NCBI RefSeq assembly: GCF_021155765.1
Contig: NC_060108.1
Span: forward strand, 22,159,025 to 22,223,024
Direction: 5' to 3'
DNA length: 64,000 nt
Source: Diprion similis
Lineage: Eukaryota; Arthropoda; Insecta; Hymenoptera; Diprionidae
Below, piece after piece: positions 12,009 to 28,500 of the stretch (positions within the stretch are counted from its first letter, which is position 1; each line of letters starts with the position of its first letter). The translations under genes and the position numbers were made by a program. The notes under the pieces were generated by a model. That model searched no databases and was not told the origin of the DNA. It saw nothing but the letters and a program-made list of their open reading frames with translations.

Positions 12009-14533
12009 GATCTATTGAGCAGTGAAAAAAAATATATCCATAATCAGACGAAAAAACAAGATGGCTGCGCGTAAAGACTTATTTAGGTTTCTCGATTTTC
12101 TCGCATTATCTCTTACCTTCCACTAAGCAGAATTTGTCGGAATTAAAATACAACATTAATTAAATCATACACAGATCGGTTAAGTATGGTTTGAGAAAGT
12201 GAAACGGCTGTTTGTTTTTTTCAAAATTGTATCACTCATCGAAAAGGTTCGCTTTGTTTGTAAGGCTGAAGTTGAAACTTACCTCAATCTTTCACCCCGA
12301 GTTCAACGAAATGGTCGTCGTCCTTTTCTAGCTTCTCTCGTTGTGGATTTCACTGTCACAATCTTCTTTATCCGATTTATCGTTAGAACGATCTTCAGTT
12401 GTTACGGCATTTCGATTCAATAACACTCTTAACACCACGACACAACTGTTCTGATCTTATTGCTTAGCCCCGAAAACCGACGGAAGTTATAACTCGTCAC
12501 TTGAACACGCGATAAATACAGAAGCGAAGTTAACTCGCAGTATTAACGAGAATCAAAGATACGCGTAGAAACCCGAATTCTTACAAGACGGAGCCCCGAG
12601 ACCGAATGTATTCAGCGTCAAGACACTTCTGATTACTTTTCGAACTTGCGAGAGTCTTAGGTACCTATACAATGTGCGACCTTCAGGCTGCTGTCAAATG
12701 TTTTCTTTTTGCTTCGCGCTTCGATTGTTTGTAAACATGTTCGAGTCTTGAAATTCACGTAGTTTTCACTATCGATTATCCGTAGGTAAAATCGAAAGTT
12801 GCAATAAATGCAGATTCTGAAGTTGACTCATTGCATGTATTTATATATAATGTTTGATAAAATTTGATTATGTGAATCTAATGATTAGTTAATTAAAATC
12901 GATTAAACTGTGTAAGACATTTATTTCTATGTAAAAGAATACACAAAGTTAGAAAAATAAGTTTTCTCATATTTGAGACAGTACATATTATTGTGGATTT
13001 TAGAGATCCAGGAATAAAAACTGGCGAGTCGTTTTCTACATCGTTCGTCTTTGTAGAGTCTATGAAAAATTAATATTTCAATGTCATTTACAAATGGCTA
13101 ATTTTGAGAAACCAGAGATTGTTTGCTGGTGATTAACAAGGCTATAATATTCACGGTTACAATTTATGTATTAATGGAGTAGAAAAAAAATGTTGATCGT
13201 TTTGTAGTATGATCAACAATTGAATACAACACCACGATATAGCTGAAGAAGGCATTTCTGTCCAACAATATACATATTATATATATCATAGCATTTTTAT
13301 ACAATAATAACGCACATCAGCCTAATCGCATCATCTATACTGTCTCTCTGTAAAAATGTTGAAAACTATGAAACTACCTAATGGTTTTATAATTTGGATC
13401 TCTTACCTAAAATCCTAAACAGAAACAGCTCAAATTAGTTATTTGGAAGGGTGAGATTAAAATAAAAACATGCATTTAGTGAAAAATAATACGAAAACTG
13501 AATTCATCTATTGAATTAATGCAGGTTGCCATTGTACATCTGAAGTTCTACAGACGTCAAAGTAATTCAAGATTACAATTAATTTGGTCCTACAGTCTAT
13601 AAGAATCTGTAGAGAATGTTAAAACTATATTTCCAACTTTGAACATTAATAATATTCGTATGATTGAAATTAAAGCTAAAGTATTTTATACCTATCAGTA
13701 TGGGAATCTATCCCTGTAATGGATCAGTGATACCTACTATACTTGTGTTTACAGAGGGCAATGAAATATACAGAGTAATAGGAATTCTGCCTACTAGCTC
13801 GAGTACAAGAATAAAGCTTATTTACCTAGTACAACAGATGATTTCGGCAATAGCTGTCTGTTAGCTTGATTTGCTGCGCACATGTTATTTCGAGTGGCAA
13901 AATAGTGAGCAAAATATATGCGCAATATGTATCTCGTGTTTCTCAAGTTAGAGTGGAGATCCCGAAACCGGGTAAAACACTGATATACATACTAACAGGT
14001 AAACATATGATTCGCATCGCGTTGCTTCGTATTTCTGCCGAAGGTGGCAGTGTGAACCATAAGTATTTTCAAAATTATATACACTTTGAAACTGCCCGTG
14101 CGTAAGTATGCATTGTTCCTAGGAGTGATTAAAGACTTCTTGAAATTTTTAAATCCATTATTCGTACTCTGGTAATTTGATTTTCCAAATATTACAATAC
14201 AGAAATGATATTGGCTACGTAAATCTTTCCACATTGTGGTTAATACTTACAACTCAACACTAGCCTACTATCTTTGGCTGTATTGTGAGACGCGTATACA
14301 ACGATTCGGTTCTAAACCCTTTCACAACAAGACCTTCGGGGATGTTCATAAGAATGTATATATATAATAAAAATCAATGAATTCTTAATCGCTAATCACT
14401 ACATATACAATCATAAACCACAGTCAAAATAAATGAACTTCATAATCTAATATCTCATATGCATTCAGCGAAGAGCCTTGTTGACGTAGATAAACGGTTC
14501 GTGAAAAAACTTCGGCAACAAATAGACGAATAT
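12009..14533. other. Convergent intergenic region, carboxypeptidase array to NVL 3' end
   Basis: About 2.5 kb, strongly AT-rich after 12800, holding the 3' ends of copy 4 (+) and NVL (-). Short open frames here lack homology signs, good starts or splice context. No RNA gene or mobile element recognised. Confidence 0.6.
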
Positions 14534-18851
<4,318 letters not shown>

Positions 18852-19342
18852 CACCAATTAAATCACAATCAACTTTGACGCGTTAAAAAAATTCTCTTCA
18901 ACAATCTCGCCGCTCTAATCTTGAACCCGAGCAAGCTCGAAACTCTAAACTCTACCGAATGGCGGCGCGTTACGGGTGCATTCGGCAGCATTGGCGCATT
19001 TCTTGCCAATGCTACGAATAGGCGGCAGACGGCGTACGATTCGCGCCCGCCCTTTTAAATTCAATTCGAATATTCTTCGCGTTGAAACTTGCTGCATCTA
19101 TCTACTCGGAGAAGATTGCAGTTTCACACAACAGGAAAAAAGTATCTCTGTTGAAACCTGTTGAGTATTTTCTATAAAGCGTCATTGCCCACTCTTTAAG
19201 ATTTACTGGCAAGGTACAGAAATATCTACTTGCAACTGGGATTCATTGATTCCAATTACCCCTAGGATATTTTTTCAAACTTATTGTAAAGTCCTAACAG
19301 GCTTACTCCTTTCTTGTTTCTAGATCCAAGCGAAAACGCAAA
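18852..19342. promoter_or_regulatory. Divergent promoter region between NVL and the TMEM gene
   Basis: The 490 bases between the two start codons contain a locally GC-rich, CpG-rich block (about 18960-19060, with GGCGGC/GCGCCC words) and no TATA box, as expected for a housekeeping bidirectional promoter. A polypyrimidine tract plus AG at about 19322 just before the plus-strand ATG suggests that the plus gene has an upstream non-coding exon in this block. Confidence 0.5.
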
Positions 19343-20041
19343 ATGATTGGAGCACTTAATTGCGGTATTCTGCTGCGCGGATCAAGACTATGCAATTACT
19401 GGAAAGTTGCATCAAATGTGAAGTTCGACATGCCATCGAACTCTACAACAGCAATGATGAATAGGCCACTAGCAAGAGAAATGTGCAAAGTTCTGCCACA
19501 AAGGACTTCGAAATCATTAAAAACACAGGGCACAGATGGTATACCACTTAATTACGACATTATCTATACCTCACATGAATATCACACTCAGGCTCAGTAT
19601 ATGTTCACATTTATGCCAGTTGGAGCAACAATGGGATGTATTTATGAATTACTATACCAATTTGATTTTACCTTTTCTGATCCGATGGGTGCAGCCTTGA
19701 ACATATGGATTGTAATTGCATTTTATTTGATGAATATCAAATCAGCTATTTTGGCGTACAAAGCTCCAGTGAGAATCTATCACGACAAAGAAACAGGAAT
19801 TTATAAGGCTGTCTTCAATGCCTGGAGGCCATTTAAGATTAGGACACTGGAGTTTAAAAAGGGATCGGTCATGCAACTTCTACCACCTGATGAATTCACT
19901 TTGTTTGCACATAGTAGATATCGTATAAACGAAGAGAATATCTACATGGTATTCGAGTTTTTTAGGTACCCTAGTGATTTGTACAATATGTTTGATGCAG
20001 TAGCATACGAGACTGATGAAGGAGTCAAAAACAATAAATAG
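19343..20041 (+). CDS. TMEM70/TMEM186/TMEM223-type mitochondrial inner-membrane protein
   Basis: Single coding exon for 232 residues. Residues 1-60 are basic and poor in acidic residues, like a mitochondrial presequence. Two hydrophobic segments follow at about 86-105 (around MFTFMPVGATMGCIYELLY) and 117-139 (around LNIWIVIAFYLMNIKSAIL). They are followed by a soluble tail with the pattern PVRIYHD...AWRPFKIRTLEF...LLPPDEF and a final YPSDLYNMFDAVAY. Two TMs plus this beta-rich tail is the layout of the TMEM70/186/223 superfamily, whose members help assemble complex I, complex IV or ATP synthase. Which member this is cannot be settled by eye; the last segment looks somewhat closer to TMEM223. 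AATAAA at 20162-20167 is a good poly(A) signal. The start follows a likely splice acceptor at about 19322. Confidence 0.6.
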   Translation: MIGALNCGILLRGSRLCNYWKVASNVKFDMPSNSTTAMMNRPLAREMCKVLPQRTSKSLKTQGTDGIPLNYDIIYTSHEYHTQAQYMFTFMPVGATMGCIYELLYQFDFTFSDPMGAALNIWIVIAFYLMNIKSAILAYKAPVRIYHDKETGIYKAVFNAWRPFKIRTLEFKKGSVMQLLPPDEFTLFAHSRYRINEENIYMVFEFFRYPSDLYNMFDAVAYETDEGVKNNK

Positions 20042-22576
20042 TCATCCTAAAGTAACTGAATCATACAACTCTTATATGAGTTTCTTGTAGTTCTGACAAA
20101 CTATTGCACAACATACGTCTTATATGTATGTAAAAGAGTATTAACGTCAGATTTTCAACCGAATAAATTTAACACCACATTAAGTTGTGTAATGAAATTA
20201 TCTGCAAATTTAATAAATCAGAATTACATTTTTACTGTTGATTATTCACATTTCTGCCCCTTTTACATTATGAAGAAATTTATGCAGGAGACTCACGTAC
20301 CATAATGAAAAACTATAGGCACTTTGAGAAAATGCTTAAATAAAAAAAGAACCTTTTTGTTATACATTGTATAAAGATAAATACATTTATTTTTCTTACA
20401 CACATCATGTTATGTGAACAACTATAACGCCGATACTATAAAATCAGTTTCAGTACGATTCTTTCTTGGTAAATGAAATTAATATAACTCGATTCATTTT
20501 GGTCGCAATGTGCATGCATATATTTTAAACTTACTTATGTTATTACAATGTCAATAATAACATAATATGAAATGACAAGAAGTTACAAAATATTTCACTT
20601 AACTGTATTTGTCCTAGCGACATAACATTTCTCTTAGAATATACATAGATTTGTTCTAGTTTCCTAAATTGATATATTCACTCGTGGACCTCAGTCATAA
20701 GAATGTGTTGGAGAGCACGTAATTAGTTCATGTATTATACGTAAAACTGCAATTCAGAAAACATTTGATACATTCATTATGTACGAATGCTGCAGTATAA
20801 CTCATTGCACGAAAAAAATTTGCTCATACTATTTTTATTACTAATACTAATGAAACATTTACCTATAATCGACAAATGCATTGTATTTTAAACTATCAGG
20901 CATACTTAAATGTATGTATATCCTCTCTCTCCTTGAAGTTTTTTTCTGTATGAATGTTTGTGTTAAATGCACATTAATAGTTTACGTTCCATATCATTTA
21001 TACATTGTAAGAATTTTGCGATTTTTTTTTTTTTTTTGCGTTACCAATTGCTTTGTACTTATTTAACTAATGGTTAATCCAGCTCAAGACCAAATAAATT
21101 GATGACATATGGTTTAGCAGTTGGATTGTTACATTGAGCAAAGCCTTTTCATGTAGGTACGTTATAACGATAGGCAAGTTCTGAGCAAGCAACTTGAATT
21201 ATACACTAATTACAGAGCAAGTGATGTACGGGAGACATCAATGATCATGCAACAACCAGAACAATCAATGTTGAGCCTATATTCTTTTTCACACACTGTA
21301 TACAAACATTATTTAATAAATGAGAACATGCTATAATAGACTGTAGGATATAAATAATCTAATAATTAGTCAATTATTATTGGTAACATGTTTCTCAAAA
21401 ATCGAATCAACTTCGTTGGAAGGATTGATAACATGATTTGTCTATCTACACAAGATCTAAACGTATTATTTTCAAATATTGCATTTATAGTCTCGTAGTG
21501 AAGTTGCTGATGTATATAAATGTAACGTATGTGATTACTAATTATAATTTTTTTAGAAAACTTAATAAATATTTCGCTTATTTTATGACTATTAGTATTA
21601 ATTTATCAGATCAGAATATCTGAAATAACGTTCTCAAGTGGCCTCAAAATGGTAAAGTTTCATACTACAGCCTTCAAGAACTAATTATAATATGAGACAA
21701 ACGGCATTTTGTTTTTCATTCGATCTGGAACGACTAAATCTTTTTTCATTAAAGATGCAAAATTTTGTAATCGTTTACCTTCTGTTACCTCAATCTTATT
21801 TTCCAACATACATGTATTAATTGCACCATTTCCAATGGAATGAATATATGATATCTTTTATTTAAGGTAATTATTTGTTACAGGGATATCGTGATGTTTG
21901 CAAAAAATATTGATCCATCTTATATTGAAATTCGATTACTATACGAGACTTTTTCGGGATGCACAAGAGAAAAAAGAAAACATTTCATGCTGGAAGATCC
22001 AAATGATTGATAAATTTATAGCAAAAACTAAATTGGTTGACTGTTTTGTTTTCGCGCAAGTACTAATATTTCCTTTTCTATGATATGTCTCGCTGATATT
22101 CTCGTTTTAATCTAATAAAATTTTACTTTTTATTACTACGCAAGACCAACAGACATTTGTCGAGAGTTTAACAAACTAGTTGGAGGATATCAGCTAATGT
22201 ACTTGTTGATTTATAGAAAATTTATTACTGGGTATGAAAACGTATACACATGATGTCACTGTTGAGAAATAGTCACCCAAAGGCTAGAATCAACTAACAA
22301 ATATAGCTGTATGCTTCTCACGATCTCCAACGATTTTGTATCCTAACAGCTTAGAATCTGCTTGTGATATGTACAAAATAGTGTAATATTTTGATGCTTT
22401 TTTTCAAAGTTTGTTAACAGTCAGGAATTTGTGGAAAAATAGAAACAAATTTTTGATCGGTTATCTTGCCTTTGCGTTTATACACTATCGTATTGAAAAA
22501 TTAAAAAAATATCCGAATTATAAATATCTTACCCAGCACTGTCAATAAAACTGAATTGACAATCACTCGTCTAACT
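20042..22576. other. Convergent intergenic region, TMEM gene to PLC-gamma 3' end
   Basis: 2.5 kb of very AT-rich DNA with no supportable gene. It holds the 3' UTR of the TMEM gene (poly(A) signals at 20162 and about 20211) and, on the minus strand, the 3' UTR of PLC-gamma (an AATAAA on that strand at 22226-22221). Confidence 0.6.
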
Positions 22577-25500
22577 TTAAAAATCCAATATGGGAATCCT
22601 AGTGTGAGAATCTGTGTCTGACTCATTCGGAGTGTTTCCGGTCATTACAGGATTATGTCTAAGAACATGATTATGTCCAACTTCCTGTAATGGATGTGGA
22701 AATGCGTTACGAATGTTTTCGACATTTTTAGTGAATTTCATAACAGATATATTGAATCTAGCGCTCATGTACATACCGATGTTGATCCAATTTTAATATG
22801 AACTAAGAGAGAAGCAAGTTCGAGATCTTCACTGAAACTATTCTTGAGGGGCACACTTCTATAACCTGTTCTCAAACATCGGACCTAAACAGAAGAATAT
22901 TCAGCTTATTTGATGAATTATGGTAACCCTTTTGCAAGAATGTAGAAAATTATCTACCATCTTAAGTAATTTCATTTAATTTAAAGGGCATGCCTGACCG
23001 ACACCACTCTGTTCTCAAGGAGGTGCGAGTTCAAAGAAGGACTAGATTTTCCTAATTTTAGATTACAGAAACAAATTTATTTCATTTTCACATGCTTGCA
23101 GCGATATGCGAAGTAAATGAAGAAATAGTATGACAGCATACCGGAAATGTAGCTTGCCCGATGAAATTACTTTCTCCGAACATGTCTTCATCTTGTACAA
23201 CAAATCTTAACAGAGCAAAATATGGATTTGCTATCTCAAATTCGCAGGATTCATTCCACATCGGATTAAACCCATTATCCGCTGAAAAAAACGTGAAATA
23301 TTTGCATAATTTTGTCCGATAAAAGTATTGAATAAAAATTCAATCATACGATATAGAATAAAGTATAAGAAACTAAACAAAACTATTATTATTAACTTAC
23401 TTATTGCTTTGGTATTTAATTTTACTCCAGCATCAAAGTCCGCCCCAACAACTTCGACTTCGACAAACGGACTAGCGATTCCTCTTCCTGATTTGCTCAA
23501 ATGCCTCGCACCAATAATTTTTAAATTAATTTTCATCCCATCAACGTTATTCAATGTGTTTCTGTCGTATGGATTAAAATCTTCTCTGAACATGAATCCA
23601 GGTTTCAGTAAATACCCGCAGTTAGCATTCTCTCTGAACTTTGCCTGGTTAAGCTGCATCGGCTTATCCCCTGTTTGATAGTTGAGAGCTATCATCTGAC
23701 TTCCAGAATTCCACATCGCCACAGGATTGTAATTCGACGAATCTATGCGCTGACCTTTCGGATACACCCGGCTGAATTGATGCTGCGAAAAAATGCAAAT
23801 AATTTAAACTCGACCACTTTGAAGAAAAAAAAGCATAATATTCTTCAGCTGCGCAAAAACTAATACCGATTGAATAACGCATACAAGTCTGGTAGGTGTT
23901 TATTACCTGGTGATACTTCAAAAAGAACTTATTGTCCTGCTGACAAATAAGTTTTTCAGCTTTCGTTTCTGGGAAACTGCTCATTTCGTAAAAGACAAAT
24001 CCCTTGGACTTGATTCTCTCCATATGGAAAGGAACTGAACGGAAATAAACCGTAAGATCAGACATTTCTTTCGCTATTCGCCATGCTCGTTCCATTTTTT
24101 TATGCTGATTTTCCTGCACAAAGAAAGAATGCCGATATTATGAGTATTTAAGGTAGCACAAAAATACATTGAAAATAATGATTAGTGTATCACTTTACGC
24201 ATGATATACTCACCCTAGCACTAGCATTTTCTGCAGCTTCTCGGATGCTCGTCATCCATCTCAGAGCAGAATCTTCGGATGGAGCAGCAGCTTCAAACGT
24301 AGAACAAGTGTTCGGAGTCTGTATTCTAAGAACCCAATCTAACAGAGGTCGTTCCCTGACTGCCAATTCCACAATTGCTCCCGTAATGTCCAGAGATCCC
24401 TTTTGCAGAGTTCCAAGCATCATGGAATCGGACGACTATGTTGATATAATAACAGATGTTACATCGCATACAGAGTGGTCCCTTTCGATAAATCTATATA
24501 ATTACTTCTAAAATAATTTGTACCATTTTCAGAATAAACTCTCACGATTTTTTAAACTCGGCATTTTAGATATCAGTAAGTATCTGATTATTTGCAAAAA
24601 TGTTCTCTTTTTCAACAATTTTTCAGCCTACTCCTTTAATTTGATAATGGTCGCAAATTTCACATAACTTTACGAAAAAATTGATCGTTTAGATGATATT
24701 TTAAAAGCCAATTACTAAGAATATCGAGATGGACCGTCTGTCTACTGTTCATGGAATGTCTGTAATCGATTTCTTGGGAAGGAAGATGAAATTTTTTTTT
24801 CAAATACACGAAAGCAACTGAAGACATGAAAAGAACGCTTTTTTACAGACGATATAAAATGAAACGGATCGAAATCTTGTCGCATTCACATGATTTTCAA
24901 TTACTTTATTATTATTATTTTTCTTTACTTCAGTTATGTTTTCCTGAGACTCTAATTTCTCCACGTAAATAGCAGGGAATAATTGCTGCTTCTTCCCCCC
25001 GTAATCTCCTTTCCACCAGCCTCCTTCGCAGCAATTTACATTCGTAATTATCGCATGTTTTGAAAACGTCAATTCATCATCTCTGGTTCCCTTAAAGTCG
25101 TAAATAGCTTTCACCGTCAACTAGAATCAATATAATAATAATTACTATTATCTAAGTATATACGTGTACATATACCAGTAAATCATATGTTAACTTGAAG
25201 TGAATACAATCCTATTGGGAAGATAGATAATCTCTATATATTATATATGTAAATAAAATAAATCAGACAAACGATGTGAATAGAATAACACAACTAAAGT
25301 ATATGTTAGTTTGGAGCAGAACCATTAATCTGGGAATATGTAGAGTATTTTGATTTTATTTCATTTTTTTATGTAAATTAAATGTTTATTATATATGTAT
25401 TAACTTTCCCTCAAGAGGACAGATTTTTCGAATTTATATCAAAGAGTCTGAATATCCTAGCAAACATTCAAAATACCGAGAAAAAAAAAAATGAAATAAA

Positions 25501-28500
25501 AAAAAATTCCTACATATTCAGTGATTAATTGTTTTGCTGCAAACTACACCGAGTAAAAAAAGTCGTAGAATCAACTAAACGAGCGATCACGGGCGGGGAA
25601 ATAAATATTTATTTGTGTCGATTCAAGATCTGTTGGTCTAACGAAATGTTTAGTTGGATTGCTAAAAGTACCAACTTGCAGAATTTTTCAGGGTTTTAAA
25701 AAGATTGTGGAAAAACTTTTTGCGGATGAATATCAAGTCGTTAGTTTTGCAATTTACCGGAGATGTAAAACTGCTAGGATCCATGTATCCAGATGTGCCA
25801 TAAACCGTTCCTTCGTCCGGTTCCTGAAACAGAAAAAAAAATTGTAAGTAAATAATTTTCAATCAGACGCTCAAGACAGACGGTGAAAATTTTTTTTTAA
25901 CGTAACTTGCGGTTTCCTCCCTATTTTTTTAATTCAAATTTCTGCTAGGAATAATAATAATAACAATAATGATGACGATGATGATGATACCAATAATAAC
26001 GACAGGCCTAGGAAGAGCGACACGTGTCACATGTTAAATTCACGTATAAACATAATATCCTGCAAATAAAACTACGTATCACCAAGAAGCGGGGCTCCAC
26101 TTAAGATGCGCATCGCGTGGCGTCGGATATCCTGGGTCCGGGTGATCCCAGGGTGTATAAAGAGGGATTAGGGGGCCCGAGCTGTACCGAGAATACATTA
26201 CCCTCGCCTTGGGGTCTGATAGGATCTCGGGAAACCACTTAGGGACGGACAGTACTTTACCACGAACTCGCTCGGCTCCGCGGGGGTTGTTTTGTGATTC
26301 TTGGTACGAAACGAATACATTATTCGATTCGGAGAGGAGTAGCGAGGAAGAGAGCTCGAGAGCCGATGATGAACGATCTTGGAAATGTAAGAAGAGTAAA
26401 AATGTCAGTGTAAGATAAATTTTGAAATGAAAGATACTTTTCGAGTCGCTATCGAGTTCAGTTATAATTGCAGCTTAAACAAAAGTCTGTAAGAGCAGAG
26501 AATTTGACTCCAGACGTTCACTTTCGCACGTATGAAAAAAAAATTGCCTGTAATTCGTTATAAAAAAGGAAAAGAATCTTTGGATCACCGACCAGTAATA
26601 ATTAAAATTTTTTTTTTATTAAACGACTTGCCTAACGTGATAGAAAAAAAATGATAGCAATCAATCTTCAGGTCACACGTTGTACCACAAGTGAAAGCTC
26701 TGTCTTTTGAGGCAGCTCAGGAAGAGAGCAGGATGGAAAAAGATATAAGATAGAAAAAATGGTTCTCGATCTAACGTAGAGAAATAGATATAATTAAATG
26801 ATTACGCGGTGCAAGTTGACCGATGCAGTACATGCGTCCATTACATACTTCGAGGAACTCTTCCCCGTGAAGACGAGAGTCTCCAACCTTAACACGAAGA
26901 CAAACATTTTACGTGACGCCACAGATCCGCACGTGCATTGACACGTGTACCTTGTAAACTCTGTGATTCCGTGTAGACATAGCGTAAATGAACATCAAGT
27001 AATCGTTTCTCTTCACTGTGAACGTGAAAGAATTTCTGTTCAAAGTGTTATCGATAAATCAAAATTAGTTTAAAACCTCTAAAGAAATCGAAACATTAGC
27101 AGAGATTATTTTCAAAGAATTGTAGCAAAGTTTTAGATTATGAAAATATATAAAATATTCAAATACTTGTATCGTTATATTATAAAAATTGAAAAAACCA
27201 TGAACTCTTTTATTGTTTACTTGATCAACTTTTTCATTCACGAAACTCTGGACGTGATTAATTCATGGTTGAATATTAATCTCATTCGTAAGAATTTATC
27301 GTATCAATAAGTGAAACGAGCTTCTTGGCGCACCTGCTGTGAATTTTTCACATCCGGTATGATCATCGGAAGAATAAATGATGAATGCCAGCTGGTTAAC
27401 TTACTGGAATTGGTTTCTATTATGAAGTCAATTATAGATATCTACGTTGTATTGGTATTCGAGGACGTTTCTATCAACGTTTTTTTCCTTCTTTTATAAT
27501 ATAGACACGCGCCACCAAACACAATACGCACTTCCGGTTTTTAAAGTTAGGTTTTTGATGCAGGAAATACGATACTTCACTGCAAACGCTTCATTTCTTA
27601 AAAAGTCTTTATCAGGTGGGTAACATTCAGAAACCATTGAAAATCAAAGAAATGATTTCCTGAAATACAGATTTTTTGGAGGAAACATAAATACCTCCGA
27701 TTGCATAAAATCGAAAAATATTTATAAATTGAACAGGACTTAAGAAATTTTTCAGTATCTAAATAAAATTCCAGAACAATGTTTAATAATACCGCAAGAC
27801 GATGAATTCCTCATCATATTTATAAGGACTATAATTTAACAAACAGTATCAAATCAGCCTGACGCAAAATTCGAGATAATAATCGCGATATTAAAGAAGA
27901 AGAAAATAATCACAATCGGGCGTTGTTCTCTTCATGGAAAAAAAAAAAATATCTTTCATCTATTTCCTCTTCACCGTAGATTAACCCATATACATCACGT
28001 GTATAATATAATTGCGTGCAAAAATATTTATGGACAATTTTTTTGTCAGCTAAATTATCGTGCTGCAGATAAAACTATATCGTTGCATGTAAAACAGCAT
28101 AACCGACGTGCAGACAGAGACTAAAGACTGATCATTATTCAAGGCACGCAGAACGTGCGAATTGCAGAAAATCGCCGACTGTTGAACCTGAGAAATCCTG
28201 TTCTCGTTATACCTACGCGATCCTACCAGTTCGACCGGTATTTTCACGCGACGTCGCTTATACACAAGCCGCAGGTAGTGTGCAAGCCCTGCGTAGTCTA
28301 GGGATAGGGAGAGACAGTCATCCGTACATGACAGCCTGCCTCATCACGGGGTCACCTGTGCCCTATTCTTCTATGTACACATAGATACATACAGTCACAC
28401 CTTCCGCGGCCTTTCTGCCCCTCGCTTGAGATTTTTCAAAGAATTTATGATCACCTGAAAGGGCAGAAAGGCAAAGGTATTAGGGACGAAGAGAAGAAGG

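Noticed and set aside
13664-14234. Short open frames between carboxypeptidase copy 4 and NVL
   Set aside because: 60-80 codon frames in AT-rich DNA, no homology signs, likely chance.
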